64,000 nucleotides of DNA from Opitutaceae bacterium (GCA_027482185.1 JAIXWF010000015.1:522333-586332), one strand, 5' to 3'. Positions 25,476 to 35,050 are shown, counted from the first letter of the stretch. Notes: a model not told the origin generated them from the sequence alone. A program made the numbers and translations.

Positions 25476-26573
25476 ATGGCTGCGGCGAAATCCTTCACGT
25501 TCATCGGCGGCGCCGACGATTTTCTCGTCGGCCGCCTCGGCAAGGAACGTTTCGACGCCCTCGCCGCCGAGATCACCGACGAGTTCGCCCGCGAGACCGT
25601 CAACGGCTTCGCCGCCAACGTCGGCGAGGTCGAGTCCGCGATCAACCGCTTCCGCGACGCCGTGCAGACGGTGTCGATGTTCGGCGGCCGCCGCCTCGTT
25701 TGGCTAAAGGACGTCAACTTCCTCGCCGACTCCGTCACCGGCCGCGCCGAAAGCACCCTCAAGTTGGTCGAGGACCTGCAGGCCCTGCTCGCCGCCGCCA
25801 ATCCCGCCGACACCGCCATCTTGATCACGGCCGCGCCCGTCGACCGCCGGCGCTCCTTCCCGAAGTGGTGCGAAAAGAACGCCGACTTCACCCTCGTGGG
25901 CGGCGACGCCGACAGTGCCGGCGAAGCCCTCGCGGGCGTCGCCTTGGCCGAGGCGAAATCCCTCGGCGCGTCGTTCGCCCCGGGTGCCGTCGAGCTCATG
26001 CTCGCCAAGGTCGGCGCCAACACCCGCCTCATCGTCGAGGAAACGCGCAAGCTCTCGATGTACGCCGGCGACGGCGCCCGCATCGAGGAGGCGCACGTCG
26101 CCGAACTCACGCCCAACGTCGCCGAGGGCGATTTCTTCGAGGCGGCCGAGGCGTTCTTCAGCGGCGACCTGAAATGGACGCTCGCCGCGCTCCACCGCCA
26201 CTTCTTCTCCGGCGGCGACGCCCGCCCGATCCTCAGCGCGCTGCAGAACCGCAACCGCATTCTGCTCCAGGTCCGCGCGCTCGTCGACGCCGGCGCCGCC
26301 CGCCTCGGGCCGCGCGGGCTCGACGGCCTGCCCCGCGCCGCGTCGGTCTATGCGCCGCACTTCGTCGGCGCGACCGAGAAGAGCTCGTACAATCTTTTCA
26401 GCCAGAACGCCTGGTACGTCGGCAAACTCGCCGGCAGCGCCAAGTTGCCCGCGTTGAAACGCCTGATCGACAACCAGCAGGAGTTCATCGCCGCGTTCGA
26501 GGAAATCGTCCGCCGGCCCCACGAGCAGGAGGACGTGCTCCGCGAGATGTCCGTTCGTTGCCTCGCGGCCTGA
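25476..26573 (+). CDS. holA: DNA polymerase III subunit delta
   Basis: A 365-residue clamp-loader subunit. The N-terminal domain has FTFIGGADDFLVGRLGKERFD, and TVSMFGGRRLVWLKDVNFL is the usual delta segment before helix alpha. The C-terminal collar region has FSGDLKWTLAALHRHFFSGGD and ILSALQNRNRILLQVRAL. Delta opens the beta clamp during loading. The ATG at 25476 (MAAAKSFTF) is used because the family begins here; 14 upstream codons are open but Pro/Arg-rich. Confidence 0.88.
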   Translation: MAAAKSFTFIGGADDFLVGRLGKERFDALAAEITDEFARETVNGFAANVGEVESAINRFRDAVQTVSMFGGRRLVWLKDVNFLADSVTGRAESTLKLVEDLQALLAAANPADTAILITAAPVDRRRSFPKWCEKNADFTLVGGDADSAGEALAGVALAEAKSLGASFAPGAVELMLAKVGANTRLIVEETRKLSMYAGDGARIEEAHVAELTPNVAEGDFFEAAEAFFSGDLKWTLAALHRHFFSGGDARPILSALQNRNRILLQVRALVDAGAARLGPRGLDGLPRAASVYAPHFVGATEKSSYNLFSQNAWYVGKLAGSAKLPALKRLIDNQQEFIAAFEEIVRRPHEQEDVLREMSVRCLAA

Positions 26574-26685
26574 GCGCGATCGCGGCTGCGCCCGCGACGC
26601 TCTTGGGCCTCCGGTCCTCGGCCCGCCGCCGCCCGCTTTTCCGTTCGCCAAGGCCGTTCCCCCCGGACCAACCTCCCGTTTTGCC

Positions 26686-28131
26686 GTGAACGCCACGCCT
26701 TCCCCCGACGCCGCCCCGATTCCCAACGTCCTCGCCGAACGCTACGCCTCCGCGGCGATGAAGGACATCTGGTCGCAGCACGGCCGCGTCGCCCTCGAGC
26801 GCGATTTCTGGATCGCCGTCATGAAGGCGCAGCGCGACCTCGGCGTGCCGATTCCCGCGGAAGCCATCAAGGACTACGAAAAGGTGAAGGACCTCATCGA
26901 CCTCGCCGCCATCGCGCAGCGCGAACGCGTCACCCTTCACGACGTCAAGGCCCGCATCGAGGAGTTCTCCGACCTCGCGAAACGCCAATTCATCCACCTC
27001 GGCCTCACCAGCCGCGATCTCACCGAGAACGTCGAGCAGCTCCAGATTCTTCGCGCCCTCAAGCTCGTGCACTTCAAGGCCGCGGCCGCCCTGCTCGCCG
27101 TCGCCCGCCAGGCCGAGGTGCACCGCGACGTCATGATCACGGGCCGCACCCACAACGTGCCCGCCCAGCCCACGACCCTCGGCAAACGGCTCGCGATGTT
27201 CGGCCAGGAATTGCTTTCCGCCACGACGCGGCTCGACGAACTGATCGCCCGCTACCCGGTGCGCGGCCTCAAGGGCGCCGTCGGCACCCAGCTCGACCAG
27301 CTCACGCTCCTCGGCAGCGATGCCCAGAAGGTCGACCAGCTCGAGCAGCGCGTCCTGAAGCACCTCGGTTTCCACGCCTCCCTCGGCGCCGTCGGCCAGG
27401 TGTATCCGCGGAGTTTGGACTTCGAGGTCGTCACCGCCCTGCACCAGGTCGGCGCGGCCGCCGCCAGCGCCGCCACCACGATCCGCCTCATGGCCGGCGC
27501 CGGCCTGCTCACCGAGGGATTCCAGGAAGGCCAGGTCGGTTCCTCCGCCATGCCCCACAAGGTCAACGCGCGGAATTGCGAGCGCATCTGCGGCTTCGCC
27601 ACGATCCTCGGCGGCTACGTCGCCATGACCGGCGCGCTCGCCGGCCACCAGTGGAACGAAGGCGACGTCTCCTGCTCCGTCGTGCGCCGTGTCGCGCTGC
27701 CGGATGCGTTCTTCGCGATCGACGGTGCGCTCGAGACCTACCTCACCGTGCTGCGGCAGATGGACGTGTTTCCCGCCGCCATCGCCGCGGAAAACGAGCG
27801 CAACCTCCCCTTCCTCGCCACCACGACGATTTTGATGGAAGCCGTGAAACACGGCGCCGGCCGCGAAACCGCCCACGAGGCGATCAAGGAACACGCCCTC
27901 GCCGCCGCCAAAGCCCTGCGCACCGGCGCCGGCGACACCGACCTGCTCGCCCGCCTGGCCGCCGACCGCCGCATCGGCCTCGGCAAACGCGCCCTGCAGT
28001 CGATCCTCGCGGAAAACGCGCGCTTCGTCGGCGCCGCGCCGCACCAAGTCGACGCCTTTGTCGCCGAGGTAAAGCCCCTCGCGCGGAAGGTCCGCGGCGC
28101 CGCCGACTACAAGCCGGGCCGGCTGCTGTAA
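26686..28131 (+). CDS. purB: adenylosuccinate lyase
   Basis: A 481-residue member of the fumarase/aspartase superfamily. The signature loop is GSSAMPHKVNARNCERI (catalytic Ser region), with TGRTHNVPAQPTTLGKR (His) and HLGLTSRDLTENVEQ. It performs two steps of purine synthesis: SAICAR to AICAR and adenylosuccinate to AMP. The start is GTG at 26686, followed by the usual VLAERYASAAM-DIWS segment; no ATG would retain it. It follows holA by 112 bp. Confidence 0.93.
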   Translation: MNATPSPDAAPIPNVLAERYASAAMKDIWSQHGRVALERDFWIAVMKAQRDLGVPIPAEAIKDYEKVKDLIDLAAIAQRERVTLHDVKARIEEFSDLAKRQFIHLGLTSRDLTENVEQLQILRALKLVHFKAAAALLAVARQAEVHRDVMITGRTHNVPAQPTTLGKRLAMFGQELLSATTRLDELIARYPVRGLKGAVGTQLDQLTLLGSDAQKVDQLEQRVLKHLGFHASLGAVGQVYPRSLDFEVVTALHQVGAAAASAATTIRLMAGAGLLTEGFQEGQVGSSAMPHKVNARNCERICGFATILGGYVAMTGALAGHQWNEGDVSCSVVRRVALPDAFFAIDGALETYLTVLRQMDVFPAAIAAENERNLPFLATTTILMEAVKHGAGRETAHEAIKEHALAAAKALRTGAGDTDLLARLAADRRIGLGKRALQSILAENARFVGAAPHQVDAFVAEVKPLARKVRGAADYKPGRLL

Positions 28132-28213
28132 GCGATTCGCGGGGCGGGAGCTTGGGACGGCGCCTCTTAACGTCGGGGCGCGGCGGCCGATTAGCGGGAA
28201 GTTCCCAGCCCGC

Positions 28214-28831
28214 ATGCCGAAAACTACCGAGCCGTCCCCCGGATTGCCCGCCGCCTCCCCGCGGCGTTGGCCGGTCGTGCTCGTTTTTGCCGGCTGGGCC
28301 GCCCTCACCGGTCTCTTCGGCGCGTGGACGCTCGCACAGCACAGCCTGCCGTTTGCGCCGGCACGGATCGCCGCCCAGCCCGGCGCCGGGGAATTCGTTG
28401 CCTGGCACATCCTCGGTTCCGACTGCGGCTGCTCGGAAGCCGTCGCCGACGAACTCGTCCGCCGCGGCCCGCGCCCCGGCTGGCGCGAACAGGTCCGGCT
28501 GATCGGCGACGAACCCGCGCTCGCCGCCCGCGTCCGCGCCGCCGGCTTCGCCGTGGACCGCACCGACGGCGACGCCTTGGCCCGCGAGCACGGGATCCAG
28601 GGCGCGCCGTGGCTCGCCCTTTTCGACCGCGCCGGTGCCGTGCGCTACAGCGGCGGCTACAACGCCCGTCGCCCCGGCCAGCCCGGCGGCGGCGAACTCT
28701 CCGGCGACCTCATGGCCGCCGTCGCCGAGGGCACAGCGCCCGCCGCACTCCCCGCCTTCGGCTGCCCCGTATCCCAGGAAACCCGCACCCGGCTCGATCC
28801 CTTGGGCCTGAAATTCCGACCCTCCCCATGA
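28214..28831 (+). CDS. membrane-anchored thioredoxin-like protein with CxC motif
   Basis: A 205-residue protein with one N-terminal helix (about 18-40) and a predicted periplasmic thioredoxin-like domain. Its redox site would be [13 protein letters not shown] (about 73-85), a CxC rather than CxxC, followed by a cis-Pro-like [15 protein letters not shown] do not recognise a named family. The stop overlaps the chemoreceptor start (ATGA), so the two are translated together and may function together, for example as a redox input or for maturation of the receptor. Confidence 0.65.
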   Translation: MPKTTEPSPGLPAASPRRWPVVLVFAGWAALTGLFGAWTLAQHSLPFAPARIAAQPGAGEFVAWHILGSDCGCSEAVADELVRRGPRPGWREQVRLIGDEPALAARVRAAGFAVDRTDGDALAREHGIQGAPWLALFDRAGAVRYSGGYNARRPGQPGGGELSGDLMAAVAEGTAPAALPAFGCPVSQETRTRLDPLGLKFRPSP

Positions 28832-30213
28832 CCGCCTACGAAGCGAACTACCATCTCCGCGCCACCCGCGTCGCCCTCTGGCTCCTTGCCGCCCACCTGC
28901 CCATCGCCGCCGGCACCGCTCTCTATTTCGGCACGGGCGTCGGCCTCGCGCTCGGCGCCGGGGCCGTGATCCTCGCCGGCCCGGCCGCGCTGCATCTGCT
29001 CCGCCCCGGCAGCCAGCTCGCTTCGGCCGCCGTCGGCGTCGCCGCGATGGGCTTCAGCGCCCTCCTCATCCACCTCGCCCGCGGCATGATCGAGCTCCAC
29101 TTCCATGTCTTCGTGGCCCTCGCGCTGCTCGTGGCCCTCGCCCGCTTCGCCGTCATCCTTGCCGCCGCCGCGACCATCGCCGCGCATCATGTGCTATTCT
29201 GGCTGTTTTTGCCGCGGAGCGTCTTCAACTACGAGGCCGGCTTCGGCATCGTTCTGCTGCACGCCGTCTTTGTCGTCGTCGAAACCGGCGTGCTCGTCGT
29301 CGTCGCCCGGCAATTCCAGCGCATGGTCGCCCTCCAGGGGTTCGTCGCCGAGCAGGTCACCGGCGTCGCCGGCGAGGTCGCCAGCCGCAGCGCGCACCTC
29401 CAGGAAGCCGGCACGTCTCTCGCCCAGGGCTCCGCCCGCCAGGCCGCGTCCCTCGAGGAAACGGGGGCCGCCCTCGAGGAAATGTCCGCCATGACGCAGT
29501 CCGCCGCCGCCCGCGCCCGCAATTCCCAGACCCTCGCCGGCGACGCCCGCCGCCTGGCCGACCAAGGCACGGTGCGGATGCAGGAAATGGAAACGTCGAT
29601 GCGTTCCATCCGGGAAGCCGGCGACGGTATTTCCCAGATCATCCAGACCATCGACCAAATCGCCTTCCAGACCAACATCCTCGCCCTCAACGCCGCCGTC
29701 GAAGCCGCCCGCGCCGGCGAGGCCGGCCGCGGTTTCTCGGTGGTCGCCGAGGAGGTGCGCCGCCTCGCCCAGCAGTCCGCCGAAGCCGCCCGCCAGACCA
29801 CCGCGAAAATCGAGGATTCGGTGCAGCGCAGCCGGGAAGGCGTCGCCATCGGCGAACGCACCTCCGCCCTGCTCGCCGAGATCTTCGGCAAGATCCGTGC
29901 GATCGACGCCGACATCGGCGAGATCGCCCGCGCCACCGGCGAACAGGCCCAGGGCATCGCCGGCCTCAGCACTTCCGTCCATGCCATGGACCAGGTCACG
30001 CAGTCGAACGCCGCCGGCGCGCAGGAAACCGCCGCCACCGCCGCCGAACTGCGCCAGCAGGCCGAGATCCTCAGCTCGCTGGTCACCCGCATCGCCGGCC
30101 ACTCCGCCGCGGCCGATCCGGTTGCCGTCCCTGCCGCGCCCGCGCCCCGCGCGCCGGGCGCGGCGCGGCCCCTGCGGACCGCCGCCCGCCGAACCGAGCC
30201 GGTCGCGGCCTGA
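28828..30213 (+). CDS. methyl-accepting chemotaxis protein with polytopic membrane sensor
   Basis: A 461-residue receptor. Residues 1-165 hold five to six membrane helices with conserved [13 protein letters not shown] and [11 protein letters not shown], a His-rich integral-membrane sensor type with no large periplasmic domain. Residues about 175-430 form the cytoplasmic coiled coil; the tip [21 protein letters not shown] (about 275-295) binds CheA and CheW. There is no HAMP domain. The C-terminus is an Ala/Pro/Arg-rich tail without the CheR-docking pentapeptide. Ligand unknown; the paired histidines could bind haem or metal (inference). Confidence 0.85.
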   Translation: MTAYEANYHLRATRVALWLLAAHLPIAAGTALYFGTGVGLALGAGAVILAGPAALHLLRPGSQLASAAVGVAAMGFSALLIHLARGMIELHFHVFVALALLVALARFAVILAAAATIAAHHVLFWLFLPRSVFNYEAGFGIVLLHAVFVVVETGVLVVVARQFQRMVALQGFVAEQVTGVAGEVASRSAHLQEAGTSLAQGSARQAASLEETGAALEEMSAMTQSAAARARNSQTLAGDARRLADQGTVRMQEMETSMRSIREAGDGISQIIQTIDQIAFQTNILALNAAVEAARAGEAGRGFSVVAEEVRRLAQQSAEAARQTTAKIEDSVQRSREGVAIGERTSALLAEIFGKIRAIDADIGEIARATGEQAQGIAGLSTSVHAMDQVTQSNAAGAQETAATAAELRQQAEILSSLVTRIAGHSAAADPVAVPAAPAPRAPGAARPLRTAARRTEPVAA

Positions 30214-30357
30214 GCGCCCTGCCGCGGGGTTTCCCGCGCAGTTTCGGCCCTCCCCGCCGCGCCGGATGCGCCGCGGGGAAATTTGAGTTTGCCACGCCGG
30301 AGCGCGGCGCGCTTTCTTGGCCGTTCACGTTCTCTCAATCCTTTATCACACCTCGTC

Positions 30358-31614
30358 ATGGCTGAACTCGTAGGAAATGTCTTGGTGGGCCAGTCCGGTG
30401 GCCCCACGTCCGTCATCAATGCCAGCGTAGCCGGCATCATTTCGGAGGCGCTGAACCATGAATGCATCGAGGAAATCTACGGCACCCTGAACGGCGTGCT
30501 CGGCATCCTCCAGGAGGACCTGATCGATCTCGCGTCCGAATCCCAGCAGCAGATCCGCGCCCTCAAGCACTCGCCCGGCGCCGCCCTCGGCACCTGCCGC
30601 TACAAGCTCAAGAAGCAGCAGGATTTCGAGCGCGTCCTCGAGGTCTTCAAGGCCCACAACATCCGCTATTTCTTCTACATCGGCGGCAACGACTCCCAGG
30701 ACACGGCCGACAAGATCTCCAAACTCGCCCAGCAGCAGGGCTACGAGCTCCGCGTCATCGGCGTGCCGAAGACGATCGACAACGACCTGCCCATCACCGA
30801 CCACACGCCCGGCTACGCCAGCACGGTCAAGTACCTCGCCACGACGGTCCGTGAAATCGCCGCCGACAACGAGGCCATGGGCCAGGGCGACCTCGTCTCC
30901 ATCATCGAGGTCATGGGCCGCAGCGCCGGCTGGCTCGCCGCCGGCACCGCCCTCGCCAAGCGCCGCGATCACCCGCACGATCCGCCGCACCTCATTCTCC
31001 TCCCCGAGGTTCCCTTCAACCAGGAGAAGGTCCTCGAGGACATCCGCCGCACCTTGAAGCGCGAGAAGTTCTGCCAGATCGTCGTCGCCGAGGGTCTCGT
31101 CGACAGCGACGGCAACTACCTCGCCGCCGATGCGGCCACGGACGCCTTCGGCCACGCCCAGCTCGGCGGCGCCGGCGACGCCCTCGCCGAAATCGTCGGC
31201 CAGAACATCCCCGGCGTTAAGGTCCGCGTCGCCAAGCCCGGCCTCGCCCAGCGCTGCGCCGCGCATGCCGCCTCGAAGACGGACGTCGACGAAGCCTTCC
31301 TCGCCGGCGAAGCCGCCGTCGAAGCCGCCATCGCCGGCCACACCGACAAGATGGTCACGCTCCTCCGCGGCGACGGCGACCACTACACGACCGAGACCGG
31401 CCTCGCGCCCCTCAGCGATGTTGCCAACTCCGTCAAGAAGCTCCCCCGCGAGTGGATCAACGAAGACGGCGTCAGCATGAACTTCCAGTTCCTCCGCTAC
31501 GCCCAGCCCCTCATCCAGGGCGAGGTCACGATCCCGCACGACAACGGCGTCCCCGTCTTCGCCCGCCTCGAAAAGGTGCGCGTCGACAAGATCCTCCCCG
31601 GCTACGACGTCTGA
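30358..31614 (+). CDS. pfp: diphosphate-dependent 6-phosphofructokinase
   Basis: A 418-residue phosphofructokinase. GGNDSQDTA has Asp112 where ATP-using enzymes have Gly, and VPKTIDND has Lys138; both mark PPi as phosphoryl donor. GQSGGPTSVINAS is the N-terminal donor-binding loop, and EVMGRSAGWLA and EGLVDSDG follow as in the family. The enzyme interconverts fructose 6-phosphate and fructose 1,6-bisphosphate reversibly. The start is fixed by the family N-terminus; a terminator follows 25 bp after the stop. Confidence 0.93.
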   Translation: MAELVGNVLVGQSGGPTSVINASVAGIISEALNHECIEEIYGTLNGVLGILQEDLIDLASESQQQIRALKHSPGAALGTCRYKLKKQQDFERVLEVFKAHNIRYFFYIGGNDSQDTADKISKLAQQQGYELRVIGVPKTIDNDLPITDHTPGYASTVKYLATTVREIAADNEAMGQGDLVSIIEVMGRSAGWLAAGTALAKRRDHPHDPPHLILLPEVPFNQEKVLEDIRRTLKREKFCQIVVAEGLVDSDGNYLAADAATDAFGHAQLGGAGDALAEIVGQNIPGVKVRVAKPGLAQRCAAHAASKTDVDEAFLAGEAAVEAAIAGHTDKMVTLLRGDGDHYTTETGLAPLSDVANSVKKLPREWINEDGVSMNFQFLRYAQPLIQGEVTIPHDNGVPVFARLEKVRVDKILPGYDV

Positions 31615-31638
31615 GCGGAACGCGATTTCTGAATCTCC

Positions 31639-31670
31639 AAAGGGCGGGTCCTACCGGATCCGCCCTTTTT
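31639..31670 (+). terminator. rho-independent terminator after pfp
   Basis: AAAGGGCGG pairs with CCGCCCTTT (about 31639-31647 with 31660-31668) around a TCCTACCGGAT loop and runs into five Ts. Confidence 0.88.
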
Positions 31671-31698
31671 CGTGCCCGGTTTCCTCAGTTCAATCACT

Positions 31699-32031
31699 AC
31701 CACGGAGGCACAGAGCCCACAGAGACCGCAGTTGGAGGCAAAAGCGGTTCGAACGACCGACCTGCCCGCAGGGAAACTCCTTCTTCCTGTCCCCTCCTCC
31801 GTTCCCTTCCCGTCAATCCTGTCCCCCCGATCGATCCCAAACTCCGCTTTTGGGTTGGGTCACAGAGTTCACCGAGCGCAACCCGGAGTTCACGGAGAAC
31901 GACTCGCCGGTCCCAAGCTTTCCTGCTTGGCGTGCAGCCGCCGGTGCGTGCGCCAAGCCCCGCTCGAAATCTCAACTCCGTCCTCGGTGCTGCTCCGGTC
32001 GGTCTCCGTGTCCTCCGGTTTGCTCTGTGGT
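31699..32031. repeat. non-coding CACAGAG/CACGGAG inverted-repeat element
   Basis: No credible gene is present in 31671-32139. Left end ACCACGGAGGCACAGAG plus CCCACAGAGACCG (31699-31728); right end (32000-32031) is its approximate inverted complement, reading ACCACAGAGC...CACGGAGACCG on the minus strand. A third copy-like stretch CACAGAGTTCACCGAG and GAGTTCACGGAG lies at 31861-31897. Repeats built from CACRGAG are widespread between genes in planctomycetes and Verrucomicrobia; no transposase is associated here. Confidence 0.7.
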
Positions 32032-32109
32032 TCAAACGCGAACGGCCATCTCATCCCCCGCTCTTCTTCCTGTCCCCTCCTCCGTTCCCTTCCCGTCAAT
32101 CCTGTCCCC
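31780..32109. repeat. 47-bp exact direct repeat (two copies)
   Basis: Copies at 31780-31826 and 32063-32109, 283 bp apart, are identical over 47 bases. Each starts CTTCTTCCTGTCCCCTCC and ends CCGTCAATCCTGTCCCC. On the minus strand the end reads GGGGACAGGATTGACGGG, the type of ACAGGATT repeat seen between genes of related phyla. The second copy lies 30 bp past the stop of the minus-strand gene ending at 32140. Confidence 0.9.
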
Positions 32110-32139
32110 GGCTCGATCCGCATCCGCGCCCGACCCCGC

Positions 32140-33510
32140 TCACGAACGCAGGCACAACGTCAACAACCGGTCGTGCACCGCCGTCGCCGAAATCGCCTCG
32201 GTCGCAGTGCCCGTCCCGATCAAGACCGGCCACTCCGCCGAATCCGCCGGACAGGTGCCGTGCGATCCCTTCACCAGCGACGCATCGAGCGGGATCACGT
32301 CCATGAGGATGCGAAATCCCAACTTCTTCCGGAGCAATTTCGCCGCGATGCGCAATTTCGGCAACGCCAACGCCGGATCCACGAACAGCTCCACCGGATC
32401 GTAGCCGTACTTGCGGTGGATATCGACGCAGCGCGCGAAGTCCGGCGCCTTCCGGTCGTCCTCCCAATAGTAATACGTGAACCACGCGTCCTCGTCCGAA
32501 AACGCCACCAGATCCCCCGACCGTCCGTGCGCCAATCCCGCCGCGGCCATTTCCTCGCCGCCCAGTACGCGGGCCACGCCGTCCGCCGCCTCCACCGTCG
32601 CGCGCACCGCGCCCAGCAGGGCCGGATCGTTCACGTAGATGTGCGCGATCTGGTGATCCGCGATCGCGAAGACCTTGCTCGCGCCGCAATCGAGCAGCTC
32701 GAGCCCGAGCTCGTCCTTCACCGTGATCCAACCTTTCGCCCGGAAAATCCGGTTCAGCGCCACCGTGCGTTTCACCGCCGTGATGCCGTATTCCGACAGC
32801 ACCGCCGTTTTCACGCCGCGCTGCGCGTAGAAATCGAGCAACCCGCCCGCCACCGCGTCGATCGCCCGCAGGTCCGCCGCCAACCGCGGATCGTCCGGCC
32901 CGAGGCGTTGCAGGTTGTAGTCGAGGTGCGGCAGATAGACGAGCGAGAGGTCCGGCCGATGCCGCTCCTCGATCCACTCCGCGGACCGCGCGATCCATTC
33001 CGACGACGCAATTCCCGCCGTCGGCCCCCAGAACGCGGGAAACGGAAACGGCCCGAGGTCCGCCTTGATCTCCTCCCGCAGCCCCATCGGCTGCGTATAG
33101 ACATCGAAGACTTTGCGTCCGTCCGCCGGATACATCGGCCGCGGCGTGATCGCCCAGTCCGCGCTCGAGTACATGTTGTACCACCAGAAAAGCTTCGCGC
33201 AGGTGAACCCCGGCCGCGCCGCCCGGCACGTTTCCCAAAGTTTCCGCCCCGCCACCACGCGGTTCGACTGCTTCCAGAATTGGTGCTCCGCCAACGTGCG
33301 GTCGTACCAGCCGTTGGCCACGGCGCCGTGGCCCGACGGCGCCAGTCCCGTAAGGTACGTGCTCTGCGCCGTGCACGTCACCGCCGGCAGCACCGGCCGC
33401 ACGCGCACCAGCCCGCCCTGCTCCGCCGCCCGCCTCAGCCGCGGCGTATCCGGACCGAGGAGACGCGGCGTCAACCCGACGACGTTGAGGATCGCGGTGC
33501 GTTCGGCCAT
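32140..33510 (-). CDS. nucleotide pyrophosphatase/alkaline-phosphatase-superfamily protein (EboF-like)
   Basis: A 456-residue protein of the type I phosphodiesterase/nucleotide pyrophosphatase family. The nucleophile region is VLPAVTCTAQSTYLTG (Thr near residue 47), followed by GHGAVANGWYDR; DLSLVYLPHLDYNLQRLGPDDP and VLSEYGITAVKR provide metal ligands, and DHQIAHIY the C-terminal His. There is no signal peptide, so a cytoplasmic location is likely. It follows a dehydroquinate-synthase-like gene by 47 bp, which is the partnership found in ebo clusters. The ATG at 33510 starts MAERTAILNVVGLT; a longer open frame upstream overlaps the neighbour in another frame. Confidence 0.78.
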   Translation of the reverse strand: MAERTAILNVVGLTPRLLGPDTPRLRRAAEQGGLVRVRPVLPAVTCTAQSTYLTGLAPSGHGAVANGWYDRTLAEHQFWKQSNRVVAGRKLWETCRAARPGFTCAKLFWWYNMYSSADWAITPRPMYPADGRKVFDVYTQPMGLREEIKADLGPFPFPAFWGPTAGIASSEWIARSAEWIEERHRPDLSLVYLPHLDYNLQRLGPDDPRLAADLRAIDAVAGGLLDFYAQRGVKTAVLSEYGITAVKRTVALNRIFRAKGWITVKDELGLELLDCGASKVFAIADHQIAHIYVNDPALLGAVRATVEAADGVARVLGGEEMAAAGLAHGRSGDLVAFSDEDAWFTYYYWEDDRKAPDFARCVDIHRKYGYDPVELFVDPALALPKLRIAAKLLRKKLGFRILMDVIPLDASLVKGSHGTCPADSAEWPVLIGTGTATEAISATAVHDRLLTLCLRS

Positions 33511-33557
33511 GGGATCGGGATTGGAAAAACGGGATGCGCGGACCGGCGACGCCCGCG

Positions 33558-34730
33558 TCACGCGAACCGCTCGCGCAGTTCGTCGAACGCCGCCTTCACG
33601 ATCGCGCCGTCCATTTCGTGGATCTCCAGCCGCACGCCCGGCGCGCGGATCATCGGGATCGTGAGTTTGCCGCCGAGGTGCTCGCGGAACTCCTCCAGCC
33701 CGTCGAGCATGTCCTGCCGCCCGCTCGGCCCGCGGATCTCGCGCACCGGCGCGAACAATTCGAAACCCAGGCCGCGGATCACGGCGAGGATGCGCTCCGC
33801 CTCCGCCGCCGGCAGCAGGCCCGTGCGGCGCGCGTAGATCAGATCGATCGCCATGCCGACGGCCACGGCCTCGCCGTGGCTCACGCGGAATTCCGACAGC
33901 TGCTCCAGCTTGTGCGCCGCCCAATGCCCGAAATCCAACGGCCGCGCCGAGCCGCGCTCGAACGGATCGCCCGCCGTCGCGATGTGCTCCATGTGCTGCC
34001 GCGCGCTCTCGCGGATCACCGCCTCGTAGGCCTCCGGTTCGAACTTCGCCAACGCCGGCACCCGCGCCGCGATGAATTCGAAAAACGCCGCGTCGCGGAT
34101 CAGCGCCACCTTCACCGCCTCGATCAACCCCGCGCGCCGGTCCCGCGCCGGCAACCCGTGCAAAAACGCGAGGTCGTTCACGATCGCGTGCGGCACGCCG
34201 AAGGCGCCGAGCCAGTTCTTTTTCCCGAAGAAATTGACGCCGTTCTTCACCCCGACGCCGCCGTCGCCCTGGCTCAGGCTCGTCGTCGGCAGGCGCACGA
34301 GCGGGATGCCGCGGTGCGCCGTCGCCGCCGCGAAACCCACGAGATCGAGCACCGCGCCGCCGCCCACGGCCACGACGTAGGAATGCCGGCACAGGCCCGC
34401 CGCGTTGATCGCGGCCCAGATTTTCTCGAGCTGCGAAAAGTCGTTCTTCACCCGTTCGCCGCCCGGGATTTCCACCGGGGCGCCGGCCAGGGAGATCCGG
34501 TCGGTCCGCGCCGCGAACCAGCGGACGATCTGGTCCCCGAGCTCCGGAAACGCCGCCCTCAGGCCCGCGTCCCAGACCACGAGCGCCCGCACGTGCTCGC
34601 CCGGCTCCCGCGGCGTCAGCACGCCGGCCAGCGTCGCGTTGCCCGGCGCGAATACGTCGCGCGTGAACAGCAGCCGATGCTCGTGCTGCAGCGTGATCGG
34701 GTACGAAAGGGGAAGCGTTGCGTCTGCCAT
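33558..34730 (-). CDS. 3-dehydroquinate synthase-like protein (EboD-like)
   Basis: A 390-residue sugar-phosphate-cyclase-fold enzyme. NAD and metal motifs are VVAVGGGAVLDLVGFAA, LPTTSLSQGDGGVGVKNGVN, GLIEAVKVALI, LDFGHWAAHKLE and VSHGEAVAVGM (zinc His residues). It is longer than housekeeping AroB and has GVGVKNGVN in place of the AroB segment GGKTGVN, as in the EboD and EEVS side branches. Two ATGs (34745, 34730) are possible; 34730 (MADATLPLSYPIT) is preferred. It is probably co-transcribed with the phosphodiesterase. The cyclitol product is unknown. Confidence 0.78.
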   Translation of the reverse strand: MADATLPLSYPITLQHEHRLLFTRDVFAPGNATLAGVLTPREPGEHVRALVVWDAGLRAAFPELGDQIVRWFAARTDRISLAGAPVEIPGGERVKNDFSQLEKIWAAINAAGLCRHSYVVAVGGGAVLDLVGFAAATAHRGIPLVRLPTTSLSQGDGGVGVKNGVNFFGKKNWLGAFGVPHAIVNDLAFLHGLPARDRRAGLIEAVKVALIRDAAFFEFIAARVPALAKFEPEAYEAVIRESARQHMEHIATAGDPFERGSARPLDFGHWAAHKLEQLSEFRVSHGEAVAVGMAIDLIYARRTGLLPAAEAERILAVIRGLGFELFAPVREIRGPSGRQDMLDGLEEFREHLGGKLTIPMIRAPGVRLEIHEMDGAIVKAAFDELRERFA

Positions 34731-34798
34731 GGACCGGACGCGCATTTAGCCCGCAACCCGCGCGCGACAGCAAGGCCGCATTCGGTCCCCGCGCCCGC

Positions 34799-35016
34799 TC
34801 ACTCCGCCGGCGTGAACAGGATCTCCCACGCGCCGTCGCCGCGGCGCGGTAGCCGCGTTCCGCCAGCCGCGCATAGAGCGGCTGCGGCTCCAGCGGCGCA
34901 ATCAGGCGCAGCGCCTGGCCGGGCTGCAGCTGGCGGACGGCCGCCAGAATCGCCGGCAGGGGCGGCCGTTGCGCGGCAAAGAGCGGACGGACGTCGAGTT
35001 CGCGGGGAGCGGGCAT
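34799..35016 (-). pseudogene. frameshifted single DUF2249 domain gene
   Basis: Starting at 35016 the frame reads MPAPRELDVRPLFAAQ, then LRLIAPLEPQPLYARLAERG, an ordinary DUF2249 domain. The expected ending GDGAWEILFTPAE is in another frame and ends at 34799-34801. The frames are one base out of register in the GC-rich stretch 34835-34860, equivalent to a one-base deletion. It may be a true pseudogene or an assembly error. It is divergent from the Crp/Fnr gene, with an FNR box between them, and a second intact DUF2249 gene follows at 36243. Confidence 0.75.
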
Positions 35017-35050
35017 GGGCGCAGTTTGCCGGGTACGACACGATTATGCC

